Shown here: piece after piece, positions 1 to 8,096 of the stretch
How the letters are laid out: the number at the start of each line of letters is the position of its first letter
Numbering within the stretch: position 1 is the stretch's first letter
Source of the DNA: Lachnospiraceae bacterium
GTDB lineage: Bacteria; Bacillota; Clostridia; Lachnospirales; Lachnospiraceae
Assembly: GCA_902363825.1 (NCBI GenBank)
Contig: CABJBK010000005.1
Coordinates: forward strand, 124,001-188,000
Direction: 5' to 3'
DNA: 64,000 nucleotides
Translations under genes and position numbers: made by a program
Notes under the pieces: model-generated
What the model was told of the DNA's origin: nothing
What the model saw: only the letters and a program-made list of their open reading frames with translations
Database searches by the model: none

Positions 1-611
1 ATGAAAGAGGAGATCACGCACGGAACCAGGGCTGCATAGTGCATGATACCGACACTGACGATCTCCATCGGAAAGATCGCAGCAGCCATCGGTGTGCCAA
101 AGAGTGCGGAAAAGGCAGCACTCATGCCGCACATGATCATGATATGCTGATCTTTTTCATCAAAGCGGAACAGTCGTCCGAGCGAATTTCCGATGCTGCC
201 GCCGAGCTGCAAAGCCGCGCCTTCGCGTCCGGCAGAACCGCCGCCAATGTGCGTGATCAGTGTGGAAAGAAAAATAAGCGGTGCCATCCGAAGCGGGATC
301 TCTTCGCCCGAATGGATCGCGGATAAGACAAGGTTGGTGCCGGAATCTTTTTCATCGTGCAGCAGATGATACATGCCTACAATGCAAAGACCGCCAAACG
401 GCAGTGTCAGCATGACCGCAGGGTGCGCGACGCGCAGATCCGTCACGAATTTCATGCAGTAAAAAAAGAGCGTTCCGACAAGACCGACCACGATCCCGGA
501 AACGACAGAAAACAGAAGCCATTTCAAAAAAGTCCCGATGTGGGAGCCTCCTGCCTTACATTCCTCGCGGAGCCACTTCGTAAACTCTGGCAGCAATTCT
601 TTTAAGATCAT
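1..611 (-). CDS. ClC-family chloride channel/antiporter (3' part outside window)
   Basis: Reading the minus strand from an ATG at 611 gives about 203 residues of a multi-pass membrane protein that runs off the window start, so the C-terminus is missing. Two ClC signatures are visible: GSAGREGAALQLGG (the GxEGP-type selectivity motif, here GREGA) and SALFGTPMAAAIFPME (the GxFxP-like motif followed by the Glu of the ion pathway). ClC proteins move chloride or fluoride across the cytoplasmic membrane, either as channels or in exchange for protons; which applies cannot be decided here. The start is supported by AGAGAGGGAT a few bases upstream. It is transcribed divergently from the aldolase gene. 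Confidence 0.85.
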   Translation of the reverse strand, partial: MILKELLPEFTKWLREECKAGGSHIGTFLKWLLFSVVSGIVVGLVGTLFFYCMKFVTDLRVAHPAVMLTLPFGGLCIVGMYHLLHDEKDSGTNLVLSAIHSGEEIPLRMAPLIFLSTLITHIGGGSAGREGAALQLGGSIGNSLGRLFRFDEKDQHIMIMCGMSAAFSALFGTPMAAAIFPMEIVSVGIMHYAALVPCVISSF

Positions 612-719
612 AATAATATCCCTCTCTAAATCAGATTTCTTTTGTAACATTTTCATTTCATTACCCTAAAAAAATAGTAACATTTCAGACGGCTTTTGAC
701 AATAAGACAATAATAGTCT

Positions 720-747
720 TTGAAAGAGCAAAAAGGTCTGTTAAAAT
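720..747 (+). promoter_or_regulatory. candidate sigma-A promoter for the class II aldolase
   Basis: TTGAAA (720-725) and TAAAAT (742-747) are separated by 16 bp and lie just ahead of the AAGGAGG site and ATG at 781. A nearby TTGACA at 696 has no good -10 at normal distance. Seen directly; function inferred. Confidence 0.45.
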
Positions 748-780
748 AAAAGCGGCAAGAAAGAAAAAGGAGGCAGTTTT

Positions 781-2028
781 ATGTTTCAGATACCAGATCC
801 CAAAGAACAGCTCGTTGCCATTATGAAGCGGATCTACGCGCAGGGAATGACAACGACTTCGGGTGGAAATTTATCTATAAAAGATGAAAATGGAAACGTA
901 TATATCACGCCGGGCGGAACCGACAAGGGCAGTATGACCGCAGAGGATATTGTCTGTATCCGTGCGGATGGAACCATGGAGGGAAAACACAAACCGTCCA
1001 GTGAATATCCATTTCATATGAAGATCTACGAGACGAGAGGTGATATCCGGGCGATCCTGCATGCGCATCCGCCGGCGATGGTTGCGTACAGCATCGTCAG
1101 AAAAATACCGGATATCTCGGCGTTTCCGGAATTAAAAGCGTGTATCGGCAGTGTCGGAATGGCGGAGTACGGGCTGACCGGAAGCGAAGAACTCGGAGAA
1201 AAGATCGCGAAAGTGTTTGCGGAGGGGTGCAATGTCGCGGAACTGGAAAATCACGGCCTGGTCGTCGGGAGCACAGATATCGAGAGTGCGTATCAGATGT
1301 TTGAGGCGATGGATTTTTCCGCACGTATCGGGATCGGGGCATCCAGACTTGGCGGTGCGAAAAACGAAAACCCGTCGGGGAAAGGGCTCACCGATGAAAA
1401 CATGGAAAAGCCGAAGGATCCTTCGACAGAAATACCGCAGGAAGACCGGGCGGTCTGTGAAAAATTGTGTGAGATGGTGAGACGCGCCTGGCATCAGAAG
1501 TTATTGTACGCCGGACTTGGTGTATTTTCGGCGCGCGCGGAGAGCGGAACGATTTATTACATACCGCAGGGAACAGACCAGAGTGCAGCTGGTATTTTGG
1601 ATATCCGCAAGCTGGAGCAGACGGGGGATGGCCTTCACGCAAAGATCTACCGCACGCATCCAGGGATCGGATCGGTCGTCACGGCATTTCCGCCGGAACT
1701 TATGGCGTTTGCGGTGACCGGCACGAAATTCAGCTCCCGTATCATACCGGAGATCTACATGGTCATGCAGGATGTCGTTTCCCTGCCACAGGCGCAGTAT
1801 GCAGGAAAGCCGGAGGAGATCGCGGAGGTATTTGACGGGCGGACATCGGTAGCGGTATTGGAGGGCGGCGTGATCGTGACAGCGCCTTCACTTTTAAAGG
1901 CATATGACAGACTTGAAGTGGCGGAGTACAGCGCCCGCGCGATCTTAGAGTCCTCCCAGCTTGGAAATATCGTGGAGATCACGGAAAAGCAGGTGGACGA
2001 GATCAGGGTGCAGTGCCACCTGAATTAA
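781..2028 (+). CDS. double-domain class II aldolase/adducin-family protein
   Basis: A 415-residue protein with two class II aldolase/adducin domains in tandem. The first (about residues 8-200) keeps the sugar-phosphate aldolase/epimerase features: SGGNLS, the Glu in SSEYPFH (E75), and the zinc ligands H94, H96 (LHAHPP) and H158 (ENHGL). The second (about 220-410) follows the same fold pattern (GLGVFSAR, IPQGTDQ, FPPELMAFAVTG) but has lost all three histidines: THPG..TAFPP in place of HAHPP and LEGGVIV in place of ENHG. FucA/AraD-type aldolases are about 210-230 residues and single-domain, so this is a duplication or fusion with a probably inactive second half. The substrate cannot be read from the sequence. 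The start has AAAGGAGG about 7 nt upstream. Confidence 0.85.
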   Translation: MFQIPDPKEQLVAIMKRIYAQGMTTTSGGNLSIKDENGNVYITPGGTDKGSMTAEDIVCIRADGTMEGKHKPSSEYPFHMKIYETRGDIRAILHAHPPAMVAYSIVRKIPDISAFPELKACIGSVGMAEYGLTGSEELGEKIAKVFAEGCNVAELENHGLVVGSTDIESAYQMFEAMDFSARIGIGASRLGGAKNENPSGKGLTDENMEKPKDPSTEIPQEDRAVCEKLCEMVRRAWHQKLLYAGLGVFSARAESGTIYYIPQGTDQSAAGILDIRKLEQTGDGLHAKIYRTHPGIGSVVTAFPPELMAFAVTGTKFSSRIIPEIYMVMQDVVSLPQAQYAGKPEEIAEVFDGRTSVAVLEGGVIVTAPSLLKAYDRLEVAEYSARAILESSQLGNIVEITEKQVDEIRVQCHLN

Positions 2029-2131
2029 GGAAAACAGAGAGAACCCGAGTGGCTGTTTCCCCAAATAGATGAAAAATTGCACAAAAAACCACAATGAAAA
2101 TACAGCATTTTAACAAAAATGTGAAAAACTA

Positions 2132-2159
2132 TTGCATTCCTGTGAAAATGCTGTATACT
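2132..2159 (+). promoter_or_regulatory. sigma-A promoter of the maltodextrin-type locus
   Basis: TTGCAT (2132-2137) and TATACT (2154-2159), spaced 16 bp, about 110 bp before the binding-protein start. Transcription would begin near 2166, just ahead of an operator-like repeat cluster, which fits control by the LacI-type regulator encoded downstream. Confidence 0.6.
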
Positions 2160-2171
2160 TTAATTATCAAC

Positions 2172-2226
2172 TGAAAACGTTACCGGAATCATTGCCGAAA
2201 ACAGTACCGGAAATGGTACCGGACGT
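2172..2226 (+). promoter_or_regulatory. LacI/cre-like operator followed by TACCGG repeats
   Basis: TGAAAACGTTACCG (2172-2185) matches the CcpA/LacI-family consensus TGNAANCGNWNNCA except for its last base. TACCGG recurs at 2181, 2205 and 2217 (steps of 24 and 12 bp), and the first two copies sit in a longer repeat, GAAAAC-N2-TACCGGAA. The cluster starts about 6 nt after the predicted transcription start, a repressing position. The likely ligands are the LacI-type protein at 5507 or CcpA; neither is proven. Confidence 0.5.
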
Positions 2227-2267
2227 TTTGGGGGTTAGCAACTACATTATTTAGGAGGATGAATTAT

Positions 2268-3713
2268 ATGAAAAGAAAAACAGTATCACTCATGTTAGTA
2301 ATGTCTATGATGGCAGCTATGGCAGCAGGATGCGGAAGCTCTTCTGACAGTACAGCAAGCAGCAGTACTTCAGGAAACAGCACAGCTTCTACAGAAACCG
2401 GAAGCACAGACAAAAAAGAAGCATCCGGCGATGGTCAGGTTTATTATCTGAACTTCAAACCGGAGCAGGATGAGCAGTGGCAGGATCTTGCAAAAGCTTA
2501 CACCGATGAAACCGGTGTTCCGGTAACAGTCATTACAGCAGCAGACGGTACCTATGAGCAGACCTTAAAATCTGAAATGGCTAAGTCAGAAGCACCTACC
2601 TTATTCCAGGTAAACGGACCGGTAGGACTTGCAAACTGGAAAGATTACTGCTACGACTTATCCGGAAGTGAATTATATAAAGATGTAAAGAGCGATGACT
2701 TCGTATTAAAAGACGGAGACGCAGTACAGGGTATCGCGTATGTTATTGAAACATACGGTCTCATTTACAACAAAGCGATCTTAAATGATTACTGCACCAT
2801 GGACAACGCAGTAATTTCTTCCCCGGATGAGATCAACAACTTCGCAACCTTAAAGGCAGTTGCGGACGACATCCAGGCAAGAAAAGATGAGATTAATGAT
2901 AAATTTGGTTATGACCTGCTTGGTGCATTTACTTCCGCAGGTATGGATTCTTCCTCTGACTGGAGATTCAAGACACATCTTGCAAACCTTCCGATCTACT
3001 ATGAATACAAAGCTAAAGGAATCAACGAGACAGACGCGATCGAAGGAACTTACCTTGACAATTACAGACAGATCTGGGATTTATATCTGACCGATTCTAC
3101 CTGTGAACCGGGACTGTTATCCAGCAAGACCGGTGATGAAGCATCTTCCGAATTTGCAATGGGCGAAGCAGTATTCTATCAGAATGGTACCTGGGCATAT
3201 GGTGATATCACCGGAAATGAAGTTGCAGATGAAGATCTTGGCATGATGCCGATCTACATTGGTGTGGACGGAGAAGAAAATCAGGGACTCTGCACCGGAT
3301 CTGAAAACTACTGGTGTGTAAACAATAAAGCTTCCGAAGAAGATATCCAGGCAACACTTGATTTCCTTGCATGGTGTGTAGAAAGCGACACCGGACGTGA
3401 CGCGATCGCAAACGAAATGGGATTCGTTACACCGTTTACCACATTTGATGATGACGCTTATCAGACAAACAACCCATTGATCAAAGCAGCAAACGAGTCT
3501 ATTGAAGCTGGCAAGACTCCGGTATCATGGAACTTCTCATCTATCCCGTCTGAGACATGGAAAGATGGCGTTGGATCCGCATTACTGCAGTACGCGCAGG
3601 GCTCTCAGAGTGATGAAGAGTGGAATGCAGTTAAGACGGCATTCGTTGACGGATGGGCTTCCGAATACGCAGCATCACACGGTGATTCAGCAGCAGAAGA
3701 AGCAACAGAATAA
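2268..3713 (+). CDS. ABC transporter sugar-binding lipoprotein (MalE-like)
   Basis: An extracellular solute-binding protein of about 481 residues. It begins with a basic stretch, a hydrophobic segment and a lipobox AMAAGC with the lipidated Cys at residue 22, followed by a Ser/Thr-rich linker typical of Gram-positive lipoproteins. The rest matches family 1 binding proteins (YLNFKPEQDEQW, FYQNGTWAYGD, PFTTFDDDAY). It would capture malto-oligosaccharides for the two permeases downstream; the sugar is inferred from the neighbouring GH77 enzyme. I chose ATG 2268 because AGGAGG at 2253-2258 lies 9 nt before it and directly touches the upstream ATG at 2259. A hairpin with a T-run follows the gene and may reduce expression of the permeases relative to this protein. 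Confidence 0.9.
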   Translation: MKRKTVSLMLVMSMMAAMAAGCGSSSDSTASSSTSGNSTASTETGSTDKKEASGDGQVYYLNFKPEQDEQWQDLAKAYTDETGVPVTVITAADGTYEQTLKSEMAKSEAPTLFQVNGPVGLANWKDYCYDLSGSELYKDVKSDDFVLKDGDAVQGIAYVIETYGLIYNKAILNDYCTMDNAVISSPDEINNFATLKAVADDIQARKDEINDKFGYDLLGAFTSAGMDSSSDWRFKTHLANLPIYYEYKAKGINETDAIEGTYLDNYRQIWDLYLTDSTCEPGLLSSKTGDEASSEFAMGEAVFYQNGTWAYGDITGNEVADEDLGMMPIYIGVDGEENQGLCTGSENYWCVNNKASEEDIQATLDFLAWCVESDTGRDAIANEMGFVTPFTTFDDDAYQTNNPLIKAANESIEAGKTPVSWNFSSIPSETWKDGVGSALLQYAQGSQSDEEWNAVKTAFVDGWASEYAASHGDSAAEEATE

Positions 3714-3736
3714 AAGACGGGAAGTCTTTGGATAAG

Positions 3737-3772
3737 AGCGGGGCGGGTGTCTCCATCCGCCTCCGCTTTTTT
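3737..3772 (+). terminator. attenuating hairpin between binding protein and permeases
   Basis: AGCGGGGCGG and CCGCCTCCGCT form a GC-rich stem with one bulged base and end in a run of six T. It lies in the 77-nt gap between the binding-protein stop and the first permease start. Partial termination here would make binding protein more abundant than permease, as is common in such operons. Confidence 0.7.
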
Positions 3773-3790
3773 AGAAAGGATGATATTGTT

Positions 3791-4633
3791 ATGGAGAAAT
3801 CAATAAAAAAATATTTTCCTATATTTGCATTACCGACGTTAGTGGCATTTACAATCGGCTTTATAATTCCTTTTGTTATGGGCATCTATTTATCATTTTG
3901 TGAATTCACAACAGTAACTGATGCAAAATTTGTAGGTCTTAAAAATTACGCAAGAATTTTTACGGATAATACGTTTGGGCATGCTCTTTGGTATACGGTG
4001 CTGTTTACGATAGTTTCGGTCCTTGCCATCAATATTCTGGCATTTGTGGTCGCGATGCTTTTAACAAAGGGAATTAAAGGAACCAACGCTTTCCGTACCG
4101 TATTTTTCATGCCGAACCTGATCGGTGGTATCGTACTTGGTTACATCTGGCAGATCATTTTAAACGGTGTTTTGGCACACTGGGGAAGAACGTTTACCTA
4201 TTCTTCCAAGTATGGTTTCTGGGGACTGGTTATTTTGATGTGCTGGCAGCAGATCGGTTATATGATGATCATCTATGTGGCAGGAATCCAGAATATCCCG
4301 GGCGACCTCATCGAGGCGGCAAAGATCGACGGCGCGACACCGTCACAGATCTTAAAAAATGTAACGATCCCGATGGTTATGCCGTCGATTACGATCTGTT
4401 CTTTCCTGACACTGACGAACTCCTTTAAGCTCTTCGATCAGAACCTGGCACTGACCGCAGGAGAACCTGCAAACAGTTCCGAACTTCTTGCACTGAATAT
4501 CTTTAACACATTCTATGGAAGAAATGGCTGGGAAGGCGTAGGACAGGCGAAAGCAGTTGTATTCTTTGTAATTGTGGCAGTTATCGCGATCACACAGAAT
4601 AAGATCACAAGAAGCAGGGAGGTGCAGCAGTAA
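3791..4633 (+). CDS. sugar ABC transporter permease (MalF-like)
   Basis: A 280-residue integral membrane permease with about six transmembrane segments and the EAA loop EAAKIDGATPSQIL, which docks onto the ATPase. It pairs with the second permease at 4633 to form the membrane channel for the lipoprotein-bound sugar. A longer in-frame ATG exists at 3728, but its codons run through the preceding terminator hairpin. ATG 3791 has AGAAAGGATG upstream and starts the typical MEKSIKKYF cytoplasmic end, so I prefer it. The stop overlaps the next start (TAATG). Confidence 0.88.
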   Translation: MEKSIKKYFPIFALPTLVAFTIGFIIPFVMGIYLSFCEFTTVTDAKFVGLKNYARIFTDNTFGHALWYTVLFTIVSVLAINILAFVVAMLLTKGIKGTNAFRTVFFMPNLIGGIVLGYIWQIILNGVLAHWGRTFTYSSKYGFWGLVILMCWQQIGYMMIIYVAGIQNIPGDLIEAAKIDGATPSQILKNVTIPMVMPSITICSFLTLTNSFKLFDQNLALTAGEPANSSELLALNIFNTFYGRNGWEGVGQAKAVVFFVIVAVIAITQNKITRSREVQQ

Positions 4634-5472
4634 TGGGCGTAAGAAAAGCAAAACATGGTGGAGTCCTTACCGTAATTTTCACGATTCTTTCGGTCATCTG
4701 GGTTTGCCCGATCTTGATCGTAATCATGAACTCCTTTAAGAAAAAGGCGTATATCAACCGAAAACCGTTTGCGTTTCCGGCAGGAAAGTCCTTTGTGGGA
4801 ATTGAAAACTATTTAAACGGTATTAAAAAGATCAACTTTTTCCAGGCATTCGGTTATTCCCTGTTTATTACCTTATTCTCGGTAGTAGTGATCATCGTGT
4901 GTACTTCCATGTGCGCATGGTACATCACCAGAGTTACCAACCGTATGACAAAAGGCATCTATTATCTGTGCCTGTTTGCAATGATCGTTCCGTTCCAGAT
5001 GGTAATGTTTACGTTATCCAAATTTGCGAATATGTTACATCTTGGAAATCCGGTCGGTATCATCTTGATCTATCTCGGATTCGGAGCAGGGCAGGCGGTA
5101 TTTATGTTCTGCGGTTTCGCAAAGGGAATTCCGCTTGAGATCGAGGAAGCTGCCATGATCGACGGATGCAATCCGATCCAGATCTTCTTTAAGATTGTAT
5201 TCCCGATCCTCAAACCGACCTGCATCACCGTTGCGATCCTTGAGGCAATGTGGATCTGGAACGATTACCTGCTGCCATACCTGGTACTTGATATCAAGAA
5301 ATACAAAACGATCCCGATCGTTATCCAGTATCTGAAAGGTGGATACGGATCTGTTGACTGGGGCAGCATGATGGCAATGTTAGTTTTGGCAATTATTCCA
5401 ATTATAGTTTTTTATATGGCTTGCCAGAAGTATATAATAGAGGGAGTTGTGGCAGGAGCCGTAAAGGGTTGA
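4633..5472 (+). CDS. sugar ABC transporter permease (MalG-like)
   Basis: A 279-residue second permease with six predicted transmembrane helices and the EAA loop EEAAMIDGCNPIQIF. It starts within the stop of the previous gene (TAATG), with GGGAGGTG upstream, so the two are translationally coupled. The family is the CUT1 carbohydrate importers. No ATP-binding subunit is encoded in the locus, so a shared MsmK/UgpC-type ATPase elsewhere in the genome is expected. Confidence 0.9.
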   Translation: MGVRKAKHGGVLTVIFTILSVIWVCPILIVIMNSFKKKAYINRKPFAFPAGKSFVGIENYLNGIKKINFFQAFGYSLFITLFSVVVIIVCTSMCAWYITRVTNRMTKGIYYLCLFAMIVPFQMVMFTLSKFANMLHLGNPVGIILIYLGFGAGQAVFMFCGFAKGIPLEIEEAAMIDGCNPIQIFFKIVFPILKPTCITVAILEAMWIWNDYLLPYLVLDIKKYKTIPIVIQYLKGGYGSVDWGSMMAMLVLAIIPIIVFYMACQKYIIEGVVAGAVKG

Positions 5473-5506
5473 TGTGCGGCAAATACCAGTAAAGGAATGA
5501 AAAAAC

Positions 5507-6511
5507 GTGACAATTAAAGACATTGCAAAAGAGTCCGGGTATTCTGTGAGCACTGTATCACGGGTGCTGAATAACCGCAGGGATGTAAGCCCGGAAGCAA
5601 AAAAAAGGATTGACGAGATTGTGGCAGCCCACAATTTTGTACCAAATAATAACGCGAAGCATTTAAAACAGATGATCACAAAGACGATCCTCGTGCTGGT
5701 AAAGGGTAATTCGAATATGCTCTTTGCCAGTATCGTGGAGGAGATCCAAAAGACGGTGGAAAAGACAAAATATGCCGTAAGTATCTATTATCTGGATGAG
5801 GATGCAAACGAAGTGGAACAGGCGATTACGCTGATGCGGGAGAGAAAACCTCTGGGGATGTTGTTCCTCGGAGGTAACCCGCAGTTCTTTCAAAAAGAGT
5901 TCGATCAGATCCGGATCCCGTGTGTACTGGTGACAAACCAGGGGGAAAAGATGGGATTTGGCAATCTTTCCAGTGTGGCGACGGATGACGTGGAAGCATC
6001 CATGTGCGCGGTGGATTTTCTGATCGGGCGCGGACACAGACGTATCGGTATCCTGGGTGGTGACACTGCTTTGTCGCATACCAGTAAACAGCGTCTGGAA
6101 GGATGCAGAAAGAGTTTTGAAAAAAACGGACTTGCCGAAGAACCGGAAGCGTTTTATGAGAAAGCGCGTTTCTCCTATGAGAGTTCCTATCAGGCAATGA
6201 ACCGCCTGTTGGACCGGAATTTAAATATCACAGCCGTGTTTGCAATGAGTGATGTGATGGCGGTCGGCGCGGTTCGGGCGATCCGTGACCGCGGACTTCA
6301 GGTTCCGGAAGACATTTCGATCATCGGATTTGATGGAATACCACTGGCAAATTATTACAATCCGAAGCTTGCCACAGTCAAACAGCAGTATCAGATTCTG
6401 GCGGTGCGCAGCGTGGAGATTTTACTTGGGGCGATTGATTTAAAAAAGCCGGCAGTTTATGAGATCATACCATTTGAGCTTGTGGCTGGTGAAAGTGTAA
6501 AACAGATATAA
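5507..6511 (+). CDS. LacI-family transcriptional regulator
   Basis: A 334-residue regulator starting at a GTG, preceded by AAAGGAATGA. Residues 1-45 are the LacI helix-turn-helix and hinge helix (TIKDIAKESGYSVSTVSRVL, then NN and RRDVSPEAKKRI). The remainder is a periplasmic-binding-protein-like effector domain (VAVGAVRAIRDRGLQVPEDI, IIGFDGIPLANY). It lies between the transport genes and the glucanotransferase and probably controls this locus through the operator-like site at 2172 in response to a maltodextrin or related sugar; ligand and target are inference. Confidence 0.9.
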   Translation: MTIKDIAKESGYSVSTVSRVLNNRRDVSPEAKKRIDEIVAAHNFVPNNNAKHLKQMITKTILVLVKGNSNMLFASIVEEIQKTVEKTKYAVSIYYLDEDANEVEQAITLMRERKPLGMLFLGGNPQFFQKEFDQIRIPCVLVTNQGEKMGFGNLSSVATDDVEASMCAVDFLIGRGHRRIGILGGDTALSHTSKQRLEGCRKSFEKNGLAEEPEAFYEKARFSYESSYQAMNRLLDRNLNITAVFAMSDVMAVGAVRAIRDRGLQVPEDISIIGFDGIPLANYYNPKLATVKQQYQILAVRSVEILLGAIDLKKPAVYEIIPFELVAGESVKQI

Positions 6512-6555
6512 TGTAAGGGAAAACAGAAAAAGAAATAGATTCAGGAGGAAAATTT

Positions 6556-8037
6556 ATGAGAAGCAGCGGAGTATTAATGCATATATCTTCATTGCCATCT
6601 CCATATGGCATTGGAACCATGGGCAAAGCAGCGGTTCAGTTTGTAGATTTTTTAGAGGAGGCAGGACAGACTTACTGGCAGATTTTGCCGGTATGCCCGA
6701 CCAGTTATGGAGATTCTCCGTATCAGTCTTTTTCCAGCTTTGCAGGAAACCCTTATTTTATAGATTTGGACTATCTGTGTCTTGACGGACTGTTAAAGAA
6801 AGAAGAGTGTGAAGCTTATAACTGGGGCGATGATGAGACACAGGTGGATTACGGTATTTTGTATGAAAACCGCTATGATCTGTTAAAAAAAGCATTTGCC
6901 CGTTTTAAGGCTGATGAACCGGAAGATTTTAAAACATTCTGTGAAGAGGAAGCGGAGTGGCTCGACAATTACACACTTTTTATGGCACTGAAAGATGCGA
7001 ATCACGGAGCAGCGTGGTTTACCTGGGACAGGGATCTGAAATTCCGTAAGGCGGAAGCACTTGAGAAAGTAAAAGAAGACAAAAAAGAGGATATTGCGTT
7101 CTGGAAAATGCTGCAGTATCTGTTCTATAAACAGTGGCGTGAGTTAAAAGATTACGCAAATGTAAGAGGGATCAAGATCATCGGTGACGTGCCGATCTAT
7201 GTTGCTGGCGACAGCGCGGATGTCTGGGCAAATCCGGAGCAGTTTTATCTGAATGAAGATCTTGAGATGATCGATGTCGCCGGATGCCCGCCGGATGCGT
7301 TTTCCGAGGACGGACAGCTTTGGGGAAATCCGCTGTTCCGCTGGGACGCAATGAAAAAAGATGGCTATACATGGTGGACAAAGCGTATCAAAGCGATGTC
7401 AGAGTTATATGATATTGTCCGTATCGATCATTTCCGTGGATTTGATTCCTATTATGCGATTCCGGGAAAAGATAAGACGGCAAGAAACGGTGAGTGGAGA
7501 AAAGGACCTGGCATGGATCTTTTCCGCACACTGGAAGAAAAACTCGGCAAACTGAACATCATCGTGGAAGATCTCGGTTATCTGACTCCGTCTGTGATCC
7601 AGATGGTAAAGGATTCCGGATTCCCGGGCATGAAACTGATCCAGTTTGCGTTTGATACCAGAGAAGACGGTGATTATCTGCCGCACAATTATCCGGTACA
7701 CAGCGTGGTTTATACTGGTACGCATGATAACGATACGATCCTTGGATGGTTTGCAACCGCTCCGAAGGAGAGTGTGAAATTCGCGAAAGAATATCTGCGT
7801 CTGACCAAGACCGAGGGATATAACTGGGGCATGATGAAAGGCGCATGGGCAAGTGTCAGCGAACTTGCTATCGTGACCATGCAGGATCTTTTGGATCTTG
7901 GCAGCGAGGCGAGAATGAATATTCCGTCCACGCTCGGAACAAACTGGAAGTGGCGTATGAAAGACGGACAGCTTACCGACCAGCTTGCAAGAAAGGTATG
8001 CGGCTGCATGAAGACTTACGGACGTATCCGCAAATAA
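6556..8037 (+). CDS. malQ: 4-alpha-glucanotransferase (amylomaltase, GH77)
   Basis: A 493-residue GH77 enzyme, normal length for bacterial MalQ. It disproportionates malto-oligosaccharides in the cytoplasm, releasing glucose and making longer glucans that phosphorylase or glycogen metabolism can use. The catalytic residues are visible: nucleophile D291 in VRIDHFRGF, acid/base E338 in IIVEDLG and stabiliser D391 in GTHDNDT. The 250s-loop region (IPIYVAGDSADVWANPEQF) is also typical. It follows the LacI-type regulator with an AGGAGG site, completing a maltodextrin uptake and processing unit. Its transcript ends at the strong hairpin that overlaps the spoIVA leader. Confidence 0.95.
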   Translation: MRSSGVLMHISSLPSPYGIGTMGKAAVQFVDFLEEAGQTYWQILPVCPTSYGDSPYQSFSSFAGNPYFIDLDYLCLDGLLKKEECEAYNWGDDETQVDYGILYENRYDLLKKAFARFKADEPEDFKTFCEEEAEWLDNYTLFMALKDANHGAAWFTWDRDLKFRKAEALEKVKEDKKEDIAFWKMLQYLFYKQWRELKDYANVRGIKIIGDVPIYVAGDSADVWANPEQFYLNEDLEMIDVAGCPPDAFSEDGQLWGNPLFRWDAMKKDGYTWWTKRIKAMSELYDIVRIDHFRGFDSYYAIPGKDKTARNGEWRKGPGMDLFRTLEEKLGKLNIIVEDLGYLTPSVIQMVKDSGFPGMKLIQFAFDTREDGDYLPHNYPVHSVVYTGTHDNDTILGWFATAPKESVKFAKEYLRLTKTEGYNWGMMKGAWASVSELAIVTMQDLLDLGSEARMNIPSTLGTNWKWRMKDGQLTDQLARKVCGCMKTYGRIRK

Positions 8038-8040
8038 TGA

Positions 8041-8068
8041 GCATAGCAAAAGTCCTTCTGCATATATT
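8041..8068 (+). promoter_or_regulatory. candidate sigma-E promoter of spoIVA
   Basis: CATA at 8042-8045 and CATATATT at 8061-8068 are separated by 15 nt, the same spacing as the spoIIIA promoter at 19373. The sigma-E consensus is roughly TCATATT, 13-15 nt, CATACAAT; the -10 fits well and the -35 only partly. The start would fall near 8074-8075, in the loop of the hairpin at 8053-8089. spoIVA is known to be sigma-E dependent in Bacillus subtilis. Confidence 0.5.
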
Positions 8069-8096
8069 TTAACAGTATATGCAGGAGGATTTTTTT
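8053..8096 (+). terminator. malQ terminator whose 3' arm holds the spoIVA ribosome-binding site
   Basis: TCCTTCTGCATATA (8053-8066) pairs with TATATGCAGGAGGA (8076-8089), 14 bp with one G-U, followed by seven T. The spoIVA Shine-Dalgarno AGGAGG (8083-8088) lies in the 3' arm and the T-run is its spacer to the ATG at 8097. The element can both end malQ transcription and hide the spoIVA start in read-through RNA. Confidence 0.88.

Noticed and set aside
39..605. Two + strand reading frames of 95 and 82 residues
   Set aside because: They are antisense to the ClC channel gene, lack ribosome-binding sites, and have compositions unlike real proteins.
2034..2074. GGAAA...TTTCC hairpin after the aldolase as a terminator
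   Set aside because: Stem is bulged with a long loop and there is no T-run; I did not call it.
2181..2223. TACCGG repeats as a CRISPR or mobile-element repeat array
   Set aside because: Repeats are only 6-16 bp and lie between a promoter and a start codon, which fits an operator cluster.
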